A stretch of DNA of 64,000 nt from Larkinella rosea (GTDB lineage Bacteria > Bacteroidota > Bacteroidia > Cytophagales > Spirosomataceae): contig NZ_RQJO01000008.1 in NCBI RefSeq assembly GCF_003858635.1, forward strand, positions 1,364,001 to 1,428,000, given 5' to 3'. Both the position numbers and the translations under genes were made by a program. Below the pieces are notes generated by a model that did not search any database, was not told where the DNA came from, and saw only the letters and a list, made by a program, of their open reading frames with translations. The first letter of the stretch is position 1. Every line of letters starts with the position of its first letter. Shown one piece after another: positions 16,764-25,010 of this stretch.

Positions 16764-17905
16764 AGATGCTTTATAGCGGTTTTTTCTACGGGCGGTTTTG
16801 CCGGCACAATTTCCAGAATCATCGATTCGAGCGTGAGACCGGGGCCAAAAGCACAGCTCAGGATGTGGCCCGCTCCCGGTTCCCGCAACAGGTGATTTCC
16901 GATTTCTTTCAGGACAAACAAAACCGTTGCCGACGACATATTGCCGTATTGCCGCAACACCTCGTAAGCAAAGCGGTTTTCGGCCGGATCGATGCCGAGT
17001 TGCTGCTCAATCACTTCCAGAATTTTGCGGCCACCGGGGTGCATGGCGTAGTAAGTGATGTCTTCGATGGCGAGTCCGCTGCGCTCCAGCAACCGGGAAA
17101 GGGTTTTTCCGATGCCTTGCCGGATGACGGTCGGCACCTCGGAGGTGAGCGTCATTTCAAAACCGTGGTCGTTGATGATCCAGCCCATGTCGCTTTTTCC
17201 TTCCGGCAACAGGTCGCAAAAGAACGTCCGAAGTCGGAAAGAAGGCCCCGGTTTTTCCGGATGCGGCTCCGATTCGACGAGAACAGCCGCGGCTCCGTCG
17301 GCGAAGAGGGCGTTGGAAAGGAGATGGTCGTCATCGGGTTTTTTCTGAAAATGGATCGTACAAAGTTCCAGGCAAACGATCAGGACACGCGCCGATGGAT
17401 CGGCACGAACGAACGCATCGGCGGTTTTCAGTGCGTTGAAGGCGCCATAACACCCCATAAAGTTGATGGCCGTTCGCTGAACGGTAGTCGGAAGCTGGAG
17501 GGCTTCAATCAGGTCAATATCCAGACCCGGCGCATACATCCCGGTGCAGCTGACCGTAATCAAATGGGTAAAACCGCTGGGGTGGCGGGTCCGGTATAAA
17601 TCCTGAACGGCGGCCACGGCCAGCGGCAGGGCATCCTTTCGATAACGTTCCATCCGCGCTCCGACCGTTGGAAAAGGTTCGAGATCCGGGGTATTCGGAA
17701 AAAATGTATATTCACCCGGAGATGCACCATAATCGGGCAATACCGAATGTCGCCGGTCGATTCGGGTCAGGCGATACAAGGCCTGGAGTTTCCGGCGGTT
17801 GGGGGCATCGAGTTGGAGAGCCTCCGCCATAAACGAAGCGATTTGCATCTGCGAGAAACCGTGCTGCGGTATGGCGGTACCGATGGCGGTGATGTAACTA
17901 TCCAT
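16733..17905 (-). CDS. Type III polyketide synthase (chalcone/stilbene synthase family)
   Basis: 390 residues, the usual length. The Cys-His-Asn triad is complete: Cys152 in NFMGCYGAFNALK, His289 in YAMHPGGRKILE and Asn322 in YGNMSSATVLFVL. The C-terminal CAFGPGLTLE is the conserved GFGPG loop. Bacterial relatives extend acyl-CoA starters with malonyl-CoA to alkylresorcinols or alkylpyrones. A UbiA prenyltransferase gene is divergent from it with a 126-nt gap; that pairing suggests a prenylated or membrane-bound phenolic lipid. The last about 9 residues are encoded by a repeat arm, so the native C-terminus has been replaced or extended; the triad and GFGPG loop are intact. Confidence 0.9.
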   Translation of the reverse strand: MDSYITAIGTAIPQHGFSQMQIASFMAEALQLDAPNRRKLQALYRLTRIDRRHSVLPDYGASPGEYTFFPNTPDLEPFPTVGARMERYRKDALPLAVAAVQDLYRTRHPSGFTHLITVSCTGMYAPGLDIDLIEALQLPTTVQRTAINFMGCYGAFNALKTADAFVRADPSARVLIVCLELCTIHFQKKPDDDHLLSNALFADGAAAVLVESEPHPEKPGPSFRLRTFFCDLLPEGKSDMGWIINDHGFEMTLTSEVPTVIRQGIGKTLSRLLERSGLAIEDITYYAMHPGGRKILEVIEQQLGIDPAENRFAYEVLRQYGNMSSATVLFVLKEIGNHLLREPGAGHILSCAFGPGLTLESMILEIVPAKPPVEKTAIKHLELGFRGLKD

Positions 17906-18031
17906 GTAGTCCTGTTCATTGTTACCGGAGCGATCCGAATCCGTCTCAATCCTTTGCTATAACCACTGCTTCCCAGTAATGTTAGACTTTTCGATGATGA
18001 AATCCCAATCCTTCTTATCCATTTTTCCGGT

Positions 18032-18910
18032 ATGACTGTCCGCACCGTCTGGCTCCATTTGCGGGTGCCGTTTTCATTTTTTTTGTTACCGGTCTTTCTG
18101 TTTGCGCTGAGTCAGTCGGCTGCGCTTCGTTTGGGGACGCTGGATTGGGGGCGGGTGGTGGTAATCTGGGCGGTTATTCACCTGCTGCTTTATCCGGCCA
18201 GCAATGCCTATAACAGTTATTTTGACAAAGACGAAGGCAGCATCGGGATTCTGGAGGTTCCTCCACCGGTCGATAAAGAGCTGTTTTACGTCGCCTGGCT
18301 GCTGGATGTCCTTGCGTTGGTAATTGGCGTCTGGATCGGCTGGCCTTTTGTCGTTTACCTGCTCATCTACGGACTGATTTCCAAGGCCTATAGTCACCCG
18401 GCGATTCGGTTGAAAAAATACCCGATCATCAGTTGGCTCGTTATCGGGTTATTTCAGGGCGGTTTTACGTACCTGATGACCTTGCAGACCGTTGATAACC
18501 TGCCGATTAAAGAATTGCTAAACGCCCGACCTTTGCTGGCGGCCCTGCTTTGCACGCTGAATCTGTTGGCTATTTACCCCATTACGCAGGTGTATCAGCA
18601 CGACGAGGACGGCCGTCGCGGTGACCTGACGATGAGCCGTTTGCTGGGCGTCCGCGGCACCTTTCTGAATGCGGTTTTCTGGTTTACGCTGTCATTGGGC
18701 GGCTTTTACCGGTATTTTGAAGGGGCTGCGGTTTTTTGGTTACTACCGCTCTGTTTTCTGCCGGGTGTTGTTTATTTTTTGTTCTGGACGCTTCGGGTCT
18801 TTCGCGACGATCGGGCGGCTGATTTCCGCTCTGCAATGCGAATGACGCTGCTGGCGGGCACGGGTCTCAATCTTTTCTTCGTTTTTGTTTTGATTTTAAC
18901 CGGTTCATAA
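18032..18910 (+). CDS. UbiA-family prenyltransferase-like membrane protein
   Basis: 292 residues with eight or nine membrane helices. The first Asp-rich motif is NAYNSYFDKDEG (residues 58-69), the NxxxDxxxD form that binds prenyl diphosphate through Mg2+. The second is VYQHDEDGRRGD near residue 190. Family enzymes move prenyl groups to aromatic acceptors in quinone, heme and lipid synthesis. It diverges from the type III polyketide synthase, whose phenolic product is a likely acceptor (inference). A tRNA promoter begins 55 nt after its stop. Confidence 0.85.
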   Translation: MTVRTVWLHLRVPFSFFLLPVFLFALSQSAALRLGTLDWGRVVVIWAVIHLLLYPASNAYNSYFDKDEGSIGILEVPPPVDKELFYVAWLLDVLALVIGVWIGWPFVVYLLIYGLISKAYSHPAIRLKKYPIISWLVIGLFQGGFTYLMTLQTVDNLPIKELLNARPLLAALLCTLNLLAIYPITQVYQHDEDGRRGDLTMSRLLGVRGTFLNAVFWFTLSLGGFYRYFEGAAVFWLLPLCFLPGVVYFLFWTLRVFRDDRAADFRSAMRMTLLAGTGLNLFFVFVLILTGS

Positions 18911-18965
18911 TCAGAACCGAAAATGGGTATTTAGAAAATAAGATCGATTTTTTTCAAAAAAGTAC

Positions 18966-18995
18966 TTGCCAAACGTCGCAGACCCGTTATATTTG
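18966..18995 (+). promoter_or_regulatory. tRNA promoter (-33/-7)
   Basis: TTG at 18966-18968, 19 nt, then TATATTTG at 18988-18995: an exact fit to the Bacteroidota consensus, 30 nt before the tRNA-Gly 5' end. A small hairpin CGCCA-N6-TGGCG (19007-19022) lies between. Confidence 0.75.
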
Positions 18996-19025
18996 CATCC
19001 ACAAAACGCCAACGTTCTGGCGAAT

Positions 19026-19098
19026 GCGAAAGTAGCTCAGCTGGTAGAGCGCGACCTTGCCAAGGTCGAGGTCGCGGGTTCGAACCCCGTCTTTCGCT
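19026..19098 (+). tRNA. tRNA-Gly (anticodon GCC)
   Basis: 73 nt. Acceptor GCGAAAG pairs with CTTTCGC, discriminator T. D arm GCTCAGCTGGTAGAGC, anticodon stem CGACC/GGTCG with loop TTGCCAA, T loop TTCGAAC. The 3' CCA is not encoded. Confidence 0.95.
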
Positions 19099-19100
19099 CA

Positions 19101-19127
19101 AAAGCACCCACCGCGGTGCTTTTTTTG
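19101..19127 (+). terminator. Terminator between the two tRNA genes
   Basis: AAAGCACC and GGTGCTTT pair around six nt, followed by a T run. It should separate most tRNA-Gly transcripts from tRNA-Leu. Confidence 0.75.
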
Positions 19128-19147
19128 TAAAATGTGGTTACGTCCAC

Positions 19148-19233
19148 GCCGGGATGGCGGAACAGGTAGACGCGCAGGACTTAAAATCCTGTGGGCAGTA
19201 ATGTCCGTACGGGTTCGATTCCCGTTCCCGGTA
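19148..19233 (+). tRNA. tRNA-Leu (anticodon TAA)
   Basis: 86 nt class II tRNA. Acceptor GCCGGGA pairs with TCCCGGT (G1-U72 as in E. coli tRNA-Leu), discriminator A. Anticodon loop CTTAAAA flanked by GCAGGA/TCCTGT, a long variable arm (GGGCAGTAATGTCC), and T loop TTCGATT. CCA is not encoded. Confidence 0.95.
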
Positions 19234-19266
19234 CCCAACCTCTCTAACAAGGGAAAACAAAAGAAA

Positions 19267-19294
19267 CAAAAAGCTCTGATGATCAGGGCTTTTT
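19267..19294 (+). terminator. Terminator after tRNA-Leu
   Basis: AAAAAGC.CTGA / TCAG.GCTTTTT stem with a short loop and T run, about 35 nt after the tRNA. Confidence 0.75.
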
Positions 19295-19633
19295 GTGTTT
19301 GGCCCCCTCGGTTCACCTGGAAAAATTAAGAATACGTTCGTGAGTACTATAGTCATCCGGAGCAGAAAAGGAATGTAGCTGACCTTTTCGGAAGGGGCTC
19401 TGATCGTCAAAACCAAGGTGTTGAAAGACTCCGCCTGCTAGTCAGCTGCACGCATCATTGAGTAAATTCCCCCATTTAGCCCCTTTACCAGAAGTCTCCT
19501 TTATACTGATCGAAGAATGACGGGAAGGCCAGGTCAGACTCTCTATATACATTAAGCAGCTGTTTGATCCCAGTTAAAAGATCAAATTGGGGTAAGTACA
19601 GCGCACGTTCACTGACTTTTTCTGAAAGTAATA
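19295..19633. other. Intergenic region downstream of the tRNAs
   Basis: 339 nt. I see no gene or strong hairpin. As the 3' flank of a tRNA gene it is a possible integration boundary, but I found no second copy of the tRNA 3' end in the window. Confidence 0.4.
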
Positions 19634-21304
19634 ATGATTAAGCGCACTCGAATGACGAAGCATCTCCTCCTGACGTTCCTCTTATCAATCACAGCATTGA
19701 TGACACAGGGGCAGAACAAAGGTTCGCTTGAAAACGTAGTGATTACCTCTCAAAAAGAGAAGACCCGGGTGTATACGGAAAACGGGGAATTACGTGTGAA
19801 CGTATCCCCGAAGGATGTGGCCAGACTGAAAGCCGCCGGATTGGTGCGGTACAGCGACTTTGGGGCCAGGGGCAATGGCAAAACCGATGATAGTGAGGTG
19901 ATTGCTGCGGCCCATGCCGTTGCCAATCGGTACGGTCTTTCGGTGAAAGCCGACGAGGGTGCGACGTATTACATTGGTGGGAAAGAGCGCCCGGCGGTTA
20001 TTCAGACGGACACGGATTTTGGCACGGCAGCCTTCATCATCGATGATACGGAAGTGGAAAACCGCAATGCTTCGATCTTCACGGTTAGTTCGGACTTTAA
20101 ACCGTTTAAACTGGAAACGATAACCTCTCTGAAGCGGAACCAGGAGAAAATAGACGCGTCCTTGCCCGGCCCCTGTCTGATCACGGTCACAAATGCGAAC
20201 GTTAAGCAGTACATCCGGTTTGGGCTCAACCAAAATAACGGTTCTTCGCAGACCGATATTTTTGTGGTCGACAAAACCGGTAAGGTCGATAAGAACGCTC
20301 CGATCATCTGGGATTTCGACCAGATTACGGAAATCTCCGCACTACCTATCGACGAAAAACCGCTGAAAATTACCGGAGGGCGTTTTACTACCATTGCCAA
20401 TAAGGCCGAATCAAAGTATACTTATTACGACCGGAACATCGCGATCAGGCGCTCCAATGTCCTGGTTGAGGGGCTGGAACACCGCATCACGGGCGAAGGA
20501 GACCACGGGGCGCCCTACAGCGGTTTTATCAACATCGGGGACTGCGCCCACGTAACGGTCAGGAATACCGTCCTGACCGGGCACAAGATGTATAGCACCA
20601 TTGGCGCGGCCGGTAAGCCGGTTTCCATGGGGACGTACGACCTTCTGGCCAACCGCGCCCTGAATGTATCTTTCGTGAATTGCACCCAGACCAACGACAT
20701 CAACGACAATACATACTGGGGCATTCTGGGCTCCAACTTCTGTAAAAACATGCTGTACGACCATTGTACACTTTCCCGGTTTGATGCCCATCAGGGGGTT
20801 GCCAACGCCACCATTCGCAACTCGACCCTCGGACACATGGGGATCAATGCAATTGGCAGCGGCCTCTTACTGGTGGAGAACTCGACCATTCGCGGCAGGA
20901 GCATCGTCAACCTGCGCTCCGACTACGGCAGTACCTGGCAGGGCGAGTTGGTGATTCGCAACTGTCAATTTGTACCGGCCGACGGCAAACCCGTCAGTGC
21001 TCCCCTGATCAGCGGTTTTTATTCGGGTCAGCATGATTTCGGTTACACCTGCTACATGCCGGAACGAATCACCATCGAAAATCTCCGTATCGACGACTCC
21101 CGCCATCCGGACAATTACCAGGGACCGGCTATTTTCGCCAATTTCAATCCGGACATGACAGACAATTCTTACCAGGAAAAATTCCCGTATGTCAAAACCA
21201 AAGAAGTCATTCTTCGGAACGTAACGACTGCCAGCGGAAAAACGCTGAGAATCAGCGATAATCCGTTTATGTTCCGGGATGTAAAGGTGAATGCCGGGCA
21301 ATAA
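19634..21304 (+). CDS. Secreted right-handed parallel beta-helix protein (pectate-lyase-3 type)
   Basis: 556 residues. A basic start and hydrophobic segment (LLLTFLLSITALMTQGQ) form a signal peptide; ATG 19652 is an alternative start. VRYSDFGARGNGKTDDSEVI (near residue 71) is the typical opening of pectate-lyase-3 and GH28-like beta-helix proteins. The later half shows repeated turns of the form hxNxxhxxxx (VRNTVLTGH, VSFVNCTQTND, YDHCTLSRFDAHQGV, ATIRNSTLGH). Such folds bind or cut polysaccharides. I cannot name catalytic residues, so the substrate is open. It stands alone after the tRNA pair. Confidence 0.75.
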   Translation: MIKRTRMTKHLLLTFLLSITALMTQGQNKGSLENVVITSQKEKTRVYTENGELRVNVSPKDVARLKAAGLVRYSDFGARGNGKTDDSEVIAAAHAVANRYGLSVKADEGATYYIGGKERPAVIQTDTDFGTAAFIIDDTEVENRNASIFTVSSDFKPFKLETITSLKRNQEKIDASLPGPCLITVTNANVKQYIRFGLNQNNGSSQTDIFVVDKTGKVDKNAPIIWDFDQITEISALPIDEKPLKITGGRFTTIANKAESKYTYYDRNIAIRRSNVLVEGLEHRITGEGDHGAPYSGFINIGDCAHVTVRNTVLTGHKMYSTIGAAGKPVSMGTYDLLANRALNVSFVNCTQTNDINDNTYWGILGSNFCKNMLYDHCTLSRFDAHQGVANATIRNSTLGHMGINAIGSGLLLVENSTIRGRSIVNLRSDYGSTWQGELVIRNCQFVPADGKPVSAPLISGFYSGQHDFGYTCYMPERITIENLRIDDSRHPDNYQGPAIFANFNPDMTDNSYQEKFPYVKTKEVILRNVTTASGKTLRISDNPFMFRDVKVNAGQ

Positions 21305-21592
21305 TATTCTATTGATTCGTAAATCGTTTTATCCTACGGTATGATGTAAAATAGCAGGCAGTTCCCACTTTTAGCGAGCGTTTTCACCCGGCTTTGATGG
21401 TGCGAACAGGATATGATTTGAAAACCTCGATCCGCAGCAGGGTCTTCCTGACCGTCTTTTTCTTCCTTATCGGGATGGAACTAAGGAACTAAACCGGCGG
21501 ATTCGTTCTCAATTGGGGCTGTGCAACAACTTAGGGAGGCTGTTGCACAACTTTTCTGCTTAAAAGGAAGGATTGAATAGGGGAATGGTTCA
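21305..21592. other. Intergenic region with hairpin resembling an IS end
   Basis: 288 nt. A 9-bp stem TGTGCAACA / TGTTGCACA (21520-21528 and 21541-21549) with GAGGC before the right arm looks like ends of some IS5/IS1182-type elements, but no transposase is present. A 31-codon frame (21397-21492) with one hydrophobic run is probably chance. Confidence 0.4.
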
Positions 21593-22183
21593 TCAAGGTC
21601 GGATCACTTGCCCGGTATTAGCCCCAAACACACTTTTCCGGAATCCGTATTCCAGTTGTTTCATGGTAGTGGGTATTTCCCCCGGGAAAAACGGGAAATA
21701 GTGTGGCGAATTTTCAATCACGGTGGGACTCACGGCATTAATACGAATGCCCTTTTCCAACTCAATGGCAGCCGCCCGAACAAACCCTTCCACCGCTGCA
21801 TTGGCCGCCGAAGCGTTGGCAAAGTTCTTTTGGGGTTCGTGGGTTACGGCTCCCGTGATGAGGGTGAACGATCCTTTGGGATTGATGTAATGCTGGCCAA
21901 TGAGCACTAAATTGATTTGCCCCATCATCTTGCCTTCCAACCCATTCCGAAATTCCTTCGCGGTCAGGTTTTTCCAGGGACCAACGTACGTGGGACCTGC
22001 CGTACAGATCAGAGCGTCGAAGGCCCCGACTTTCTGGTACATGTCTTCGATGGACGCTGGCGATGTAAGATCCACCTGAATGGCACTGCGACGGCCAATT
22101 CCGATGACTTCATGCTCTTTTTCAAAGGCATTGGAGAGGTAGCTTCCCATCGTGCCGGAAGCTCCTACGATAATTATTTTCAT
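21593..22183 (-). CDS. Atypical short-chain dehydrogenase without the YxxxK motif
   Basis: 196 residues, shorter than the usual about 250. The Rossmann start IIIVGASGTMGSYL and GIGRRS are intact, CTAGP replaces NNAG, and ITGAVTHEP is the Ser region. Where the catalytic YxxxK should be, the sequence reads NASAANAAVEGFVRAA, so the Tyr and Lys are missing. The structural helix and RINAVSPTVIENS that follow are normal. This about 200-residue subfamily is known in many bacteria; members may bind NAD(P) without classical catalysis. Reaction unknown. It is monocistronic, reverse strand. Confidence 0.82.
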   Translation of the reverse strand: MKIIIVGASGTMGSYLSNAFEKEHEVIGIGRRSAIQVDLTSPASIEDMYQKVGAFDALICTAGPTYVGPWKNLTAKEFRNGLEGKMMGQINLVLIGQHYINPKGSFTLITGAVTHEPQKNFANASAANAAVEGFVRAAAIELEKGIRINAVSPTVIENSPHYFPFFPGEIPTTMKQLEYGFRKSVFGANTGQVIRP

Positions 22184-22341
22184 GGTGTTGTATGTATGAA
22201 GTATTCTGAATTAAAAGGAGACGGATTGCCGATTTGGATGCATCGGTCCTGCATCGTCAATGCAGGAAATGGGTTGTATTTGACGAGTTGATGGGGCGGT
22301 TTTCCCAGCTGTAGTTATTTTTCCCAGTGAAATTAAAACCG

Positions 22342-23022
22342 TTATCCTTTCTTTTCGGTCTGATTCCGGGGTCGTTTTGAAACGACCAGGCTAATAGCGA
22401 GCAGGCGGTTATACCGTTTTACATCGTTGGAAATGGTAACGAATCCATAGCCGTAACGGGCATCGAGCGTAAGGTGAGTGCTCTTGACTTTAAAGTTGTA
22501 ACCAACACCCGCCTGAACACCGGCATCCCACCGTTTAAACTCACCCGGAGACGTGCCAAATGAAAGCTTCGTGGATGAGCCTGGCGTCTCTTCAGTACCC
22601 TCCAATTTTAAGCGGCCTCCCAGCGTATAAGCCGCATAGGGACCGGCATTGAGATAAAACCGGTGGAGGTGTAAACGCGCCAGGACGGGCATCTCCACCG
22701 AATAAAGCCGAATGGTTGACCGGTTGTTGGTGAGCCCATTATTTTCTTTCAATATTCCCCCTTTCATGGCGAAATAAAGCTCCGGTACGAGCGAAAAATG
22801 AGGGTTAATGGCGGCCTGATAGGATGCGCCGATCTGCAATCCTTTAAAGTCTTTTTTGTGTGATTTTAATTCCTTATTTAAGCTTCCATAATTGAAGTTT
22901 GTGGTTAGGGAATTGAATGAAATGCTAAAACGGTTTTCCTGAGCGAAGGTCGCAGTTGAAATGGCCATAAACAGTGCCGTGGCCGTTAAAAAAGAGATGC
23001 TTGATTTGATGTGAGCGTACAT
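22342..23022 (-). CDS. PorT-like outer-membrane beta-barrel protein
   Basis: 226 residues. A signal peptide (ISFLTATALFMAISTATFAQ) ends near residue 28. The rest alternates hydrophobic and polar residues in strands of about ten: KGLQIGASYQAAINPHFSLVPELYFAMKG (read here as strands), RLYSVEMPVLARLHL and FYLNAGPYAAYTLGG. The pattern VPVLA.....YLNAGPY is characteristic of the outer-membrane beta-barrel (porin_PorT) proteins of Bacteroidota. It probably spans the outer membrane with eight strands. Substrate and partner are unknown. No operon partner lies close; the upstream gap is 460 nt. Confidence 0.82.
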   Translation of the reverse strand: MYAHIKSSISFLTATALFMAISTATFAQENRFSISFNSLTTNFNYGSLNKELKSHKKDFKGLQIGASYQAAINPHFSLVPELYFAMKGGILKENNGLTNNRSTIRLYSVEMPVLARLHLHRFYLNAGPYAAYTLGGRLKLEGTEETPGSSTKLSFGTSPGEFKRWDAGVQAGVGYNFKVKSTHLTLDARYGYGFVTISNDVKRYNRLLAISLVVSKRPRNQTEKKG

Positions 23023-23482
23023 GTCTATCTGTTTTATTGATTATTTGAATGGTTGATTAAATGAAAATTTGAATGCGCATTAATTGCTCCTTGTGGTGTA
23101 TTGGATGCTGAAACCTCTGACAATAAAGACGTTAATTTTGTCTTTCCTTCTGATTGTAAGGGTAATACTCGTCCTGACTTCCTGAGCGGAAGGTTTTTTT
23201 GTTCGCTTCATTTTTTTAGATGGTATGAGTTGGGAATGCTTCGGTAAGAGTTGTAAGATTTGTCAACCACTTGCGTAAAAGTAGTACCTGTTGACAGCGG
23301 TTTGATAGGACAATGCTTTACTTTACTAGCACTTATTTCAATTAAAATACTCGAATAATGTGAGTTGACGTTTTAACTTTCGGTTCACTATGCTGATTTA
23401 ACACAGGATAAAGTGGTTTGTAAACAATAAACTGAAAACGACTAACTACTTATGGTTTTTTCTTTTGGGTAATTGCCCGTGC
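23023..23482. other. AT-rich intergenic region
   Basis: 460 nt, clearly more AT-rich than the window average. CTTCC-N5-GGAAG with a T run (about 23178-23200) is a possible terminator reading rightward. I see no other structure and no clear promoter for the barrel gene. Confidence 0.4.
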
Positions 23483-23701
23483 TTACTGCCCTTTTTCAGC
23501 TACTTTTCGAATGAGAAATTCCACCACGGGAACTCCCACAAATAGCATCCAGGGAACGAGCGTAATCGTCAGAATAAAGGTTCGTTGATACAGAGGCAAC
23601 TCCGACAGTCCTTCGCCAAAAAGCGACAGGAAAAGGGTGATGGACGGGTAAATGACAACCCAGATTTTCAGGGCGGCTACAAACTTTGTTTTTGCTTTCA
23701 T
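23483..23701 (-). CDS. Small two-helix membrane protein
   Basis: 72 residues. Two hydrophobic segments (about 9-28 and 41-62) with a short loop between and Lys-rich ends give a helical hairpin in the inner membrane. The size and layout recall DUF2798-type proteins, but the similarity is too weak to name it. It lies 77 nt downstream of the AraC gene on the same strand, so it may be co-transcribed. Function unknown. Confidence 0.6.
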   Translation of the reverse strand: MKAKTKFVAALKIWVVIYPSITLFLSLFGEGLSELPLYQRTFILTITLVPWMLFVGVPVVEFLIRKVAEKGQ

Positions 23702-23778
23702 GATCTATGCTTTTGGAACGATGATCGAATCGCCAGCAAAAGTAGATCGGAAAGCAAAGGGGGAGATAGGACGATTTT

Positions 23779-24657
23779 TTAGTTGGATGGTACTTCTTTG
23801 AAGTTCTTCCGGAAAGCGTCGGGAGAATAGCCCGTGTGCTTCTTAAAAAACCGGATGAAGTAAGACGGATCCTCGTAGCCCAGGTGCCAGGCAATGTCTT
23901 TAATTTGGTTGGGCGTTGCCAGCAAATACCGCTTTGCCTCCAGCGTGATCTGCTCGGTGATTAAGTCGGCCGTTGTTTTGCCAACGGTTGCTCTGGTGAT
24001 GGCATTCAATTGGAAAACCGAAAGGTTGAGCAGCGCGGCATACTGGGAAACACGCTTGATTTGGGTGATGTTGGTTTCTAACAGCCGGAGCAACTCCTCG
24101 TAGCGTTCCTGGGTGTAGGTGTTTACGCCGGCCGAAATTCGTGCTGGATGCTGGCTTTGCCTGGCTAACTCAATGACAAACAGGTCGAGGGTCGCTTTTA
24201 TGGCTTCCATATAGCCATCTTCCTGGGCGGTAAACTCATTGAAAATAGCCGACAGGAAGAAAAACAGTTTTTTGAAGCGGTTTTCGTCAACTTCACAAAC
24301 GTTTTTGTTCGTGACTTTCTTCCACTTCTGTTCGGTAAAGCTGCTTTTGGGCTGATAAAACGACGGGTCGAATTCCACTAAATACCCCGAAGCATCGGCG
24401 GTCAGCTGAAGTTGGTGGACCTGACCGGGACGAAGAATGAACAGGGCATGCTGAGCAATAGCGTATCGGACAAAGTCAATTTCATGGAAACCCTGCCCTT
24501 TTTCTAAGGCCAGAAAGAAATAGAAATCGTGTTTGTGCAGGTCGTGTACTAAATCCGCTCCGTTAAGGACCGATTGAATATCCCGAATGCTAAACCGACC
24601 CGTATAGCTTTGCTGCTGATGGGAAGTCGTAATATGTCTGATCGGAATGGCCTTCAT
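23779..24657 (-). CDS. AraC-family regulator, possible regulator of rclA
   Basis: 292 residues. The N-terminal cupin-like domain (about 25-120) has HKHDFYFFLALEKGQGFHEID and RPGQVHQL. The C-terminal AraC double helix-turn-helix (about 190-285) ends with IKDIAWHLGYEDPSYFIRFFKKHTGYSP. It is divergent from rclA, an arrangement that recalls the AraC-type RclR next to rclA in E. coli. RclR senses hypochlorous acid through cysteines; this protein has few cysteines and is not clearly RclR, so the sensing mechanism should not be carried over. Confidence 0.85.
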   Translation of the reverse strand: MKAIPIRHITTSHQQQSYTGRFSIRDIQSVLNGADLVHDLHKHDFYFFLALEKGQGFHEIDFVRYAIAQHALFILRPGQVHQLQLTADASGYLVEFDPSFYQPKSSFTEQKWKKVTNKNVCEVDENRFKKLFFFLSAIFNEFTAQEDGYMEAIKATLDLFVIELARQSQHPARISAGVNTYTQERYEELLRLLETNITQIKRVSQYAALLNLSVFQLNAITRATVGKTTADLITEQITLEAKRYLLATPNQIKDIAWHLGYEDPSYFIRFFKKHTGYSPDAFRKNFKEVPSN

Positions 24658-25010
24658 TATTGCCTTAAATAAGGTTCTAACTTGCTGACATCAAAATAGA
24701 TAGCTTCTTATCCATAAAGAAAGGAAAAATTGCAATACTCCTTTTACGAAATTTCAATAATTCACCAAGATTTTGTGCCCCCGGGCTTTCTCCGTTTCAC
24801 ATGTGGCAATAGCCGTAGCGACGTTCTCCCGGTTTCTCGATGTATACGTACAGGCAAGACTTGTATTCAGTCAAGATGGTTTCCATGAGTTCGATTTTAT
24901 GCGATTCGTATCCTCAATACATTTACCTTTAGACGATGGATCGGATGATCAAAGCATACGGCGTCAAACCGATCAGAACGAATGACTGCTATAGCCCTGT
25001 TTCTTACTCG
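24658..25010. other. Divergent promoter region between araC-type gene and rclA
   Basis: 353 nt. TACATTTA and TACCTTTA (24918-24931) resemble -7 elements toward rclA, but neither has a clear TTG 19 nt upstream. Short open frames here on both strands lack features of real genes. Confidence 0.4.

Noticed and set aside
21397-21492. 31-codon frame with one hydrophobic stretch
   Set aside because: No ribosome site, weak membrane helix and no operon partner; unlike the 53723 frame I cannot support it.
21520-21549. An insertion sequence
   Set aside because: Only a 9-bp hairpin resembling an IS end is present; there is no transposase in the window.
24773-24985. 70-codon frame in the gap before rclA, and a short minus-strand frame there
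   Set aside because: Neither has a family pattern or ribosome site, and the region must hold two promoters.
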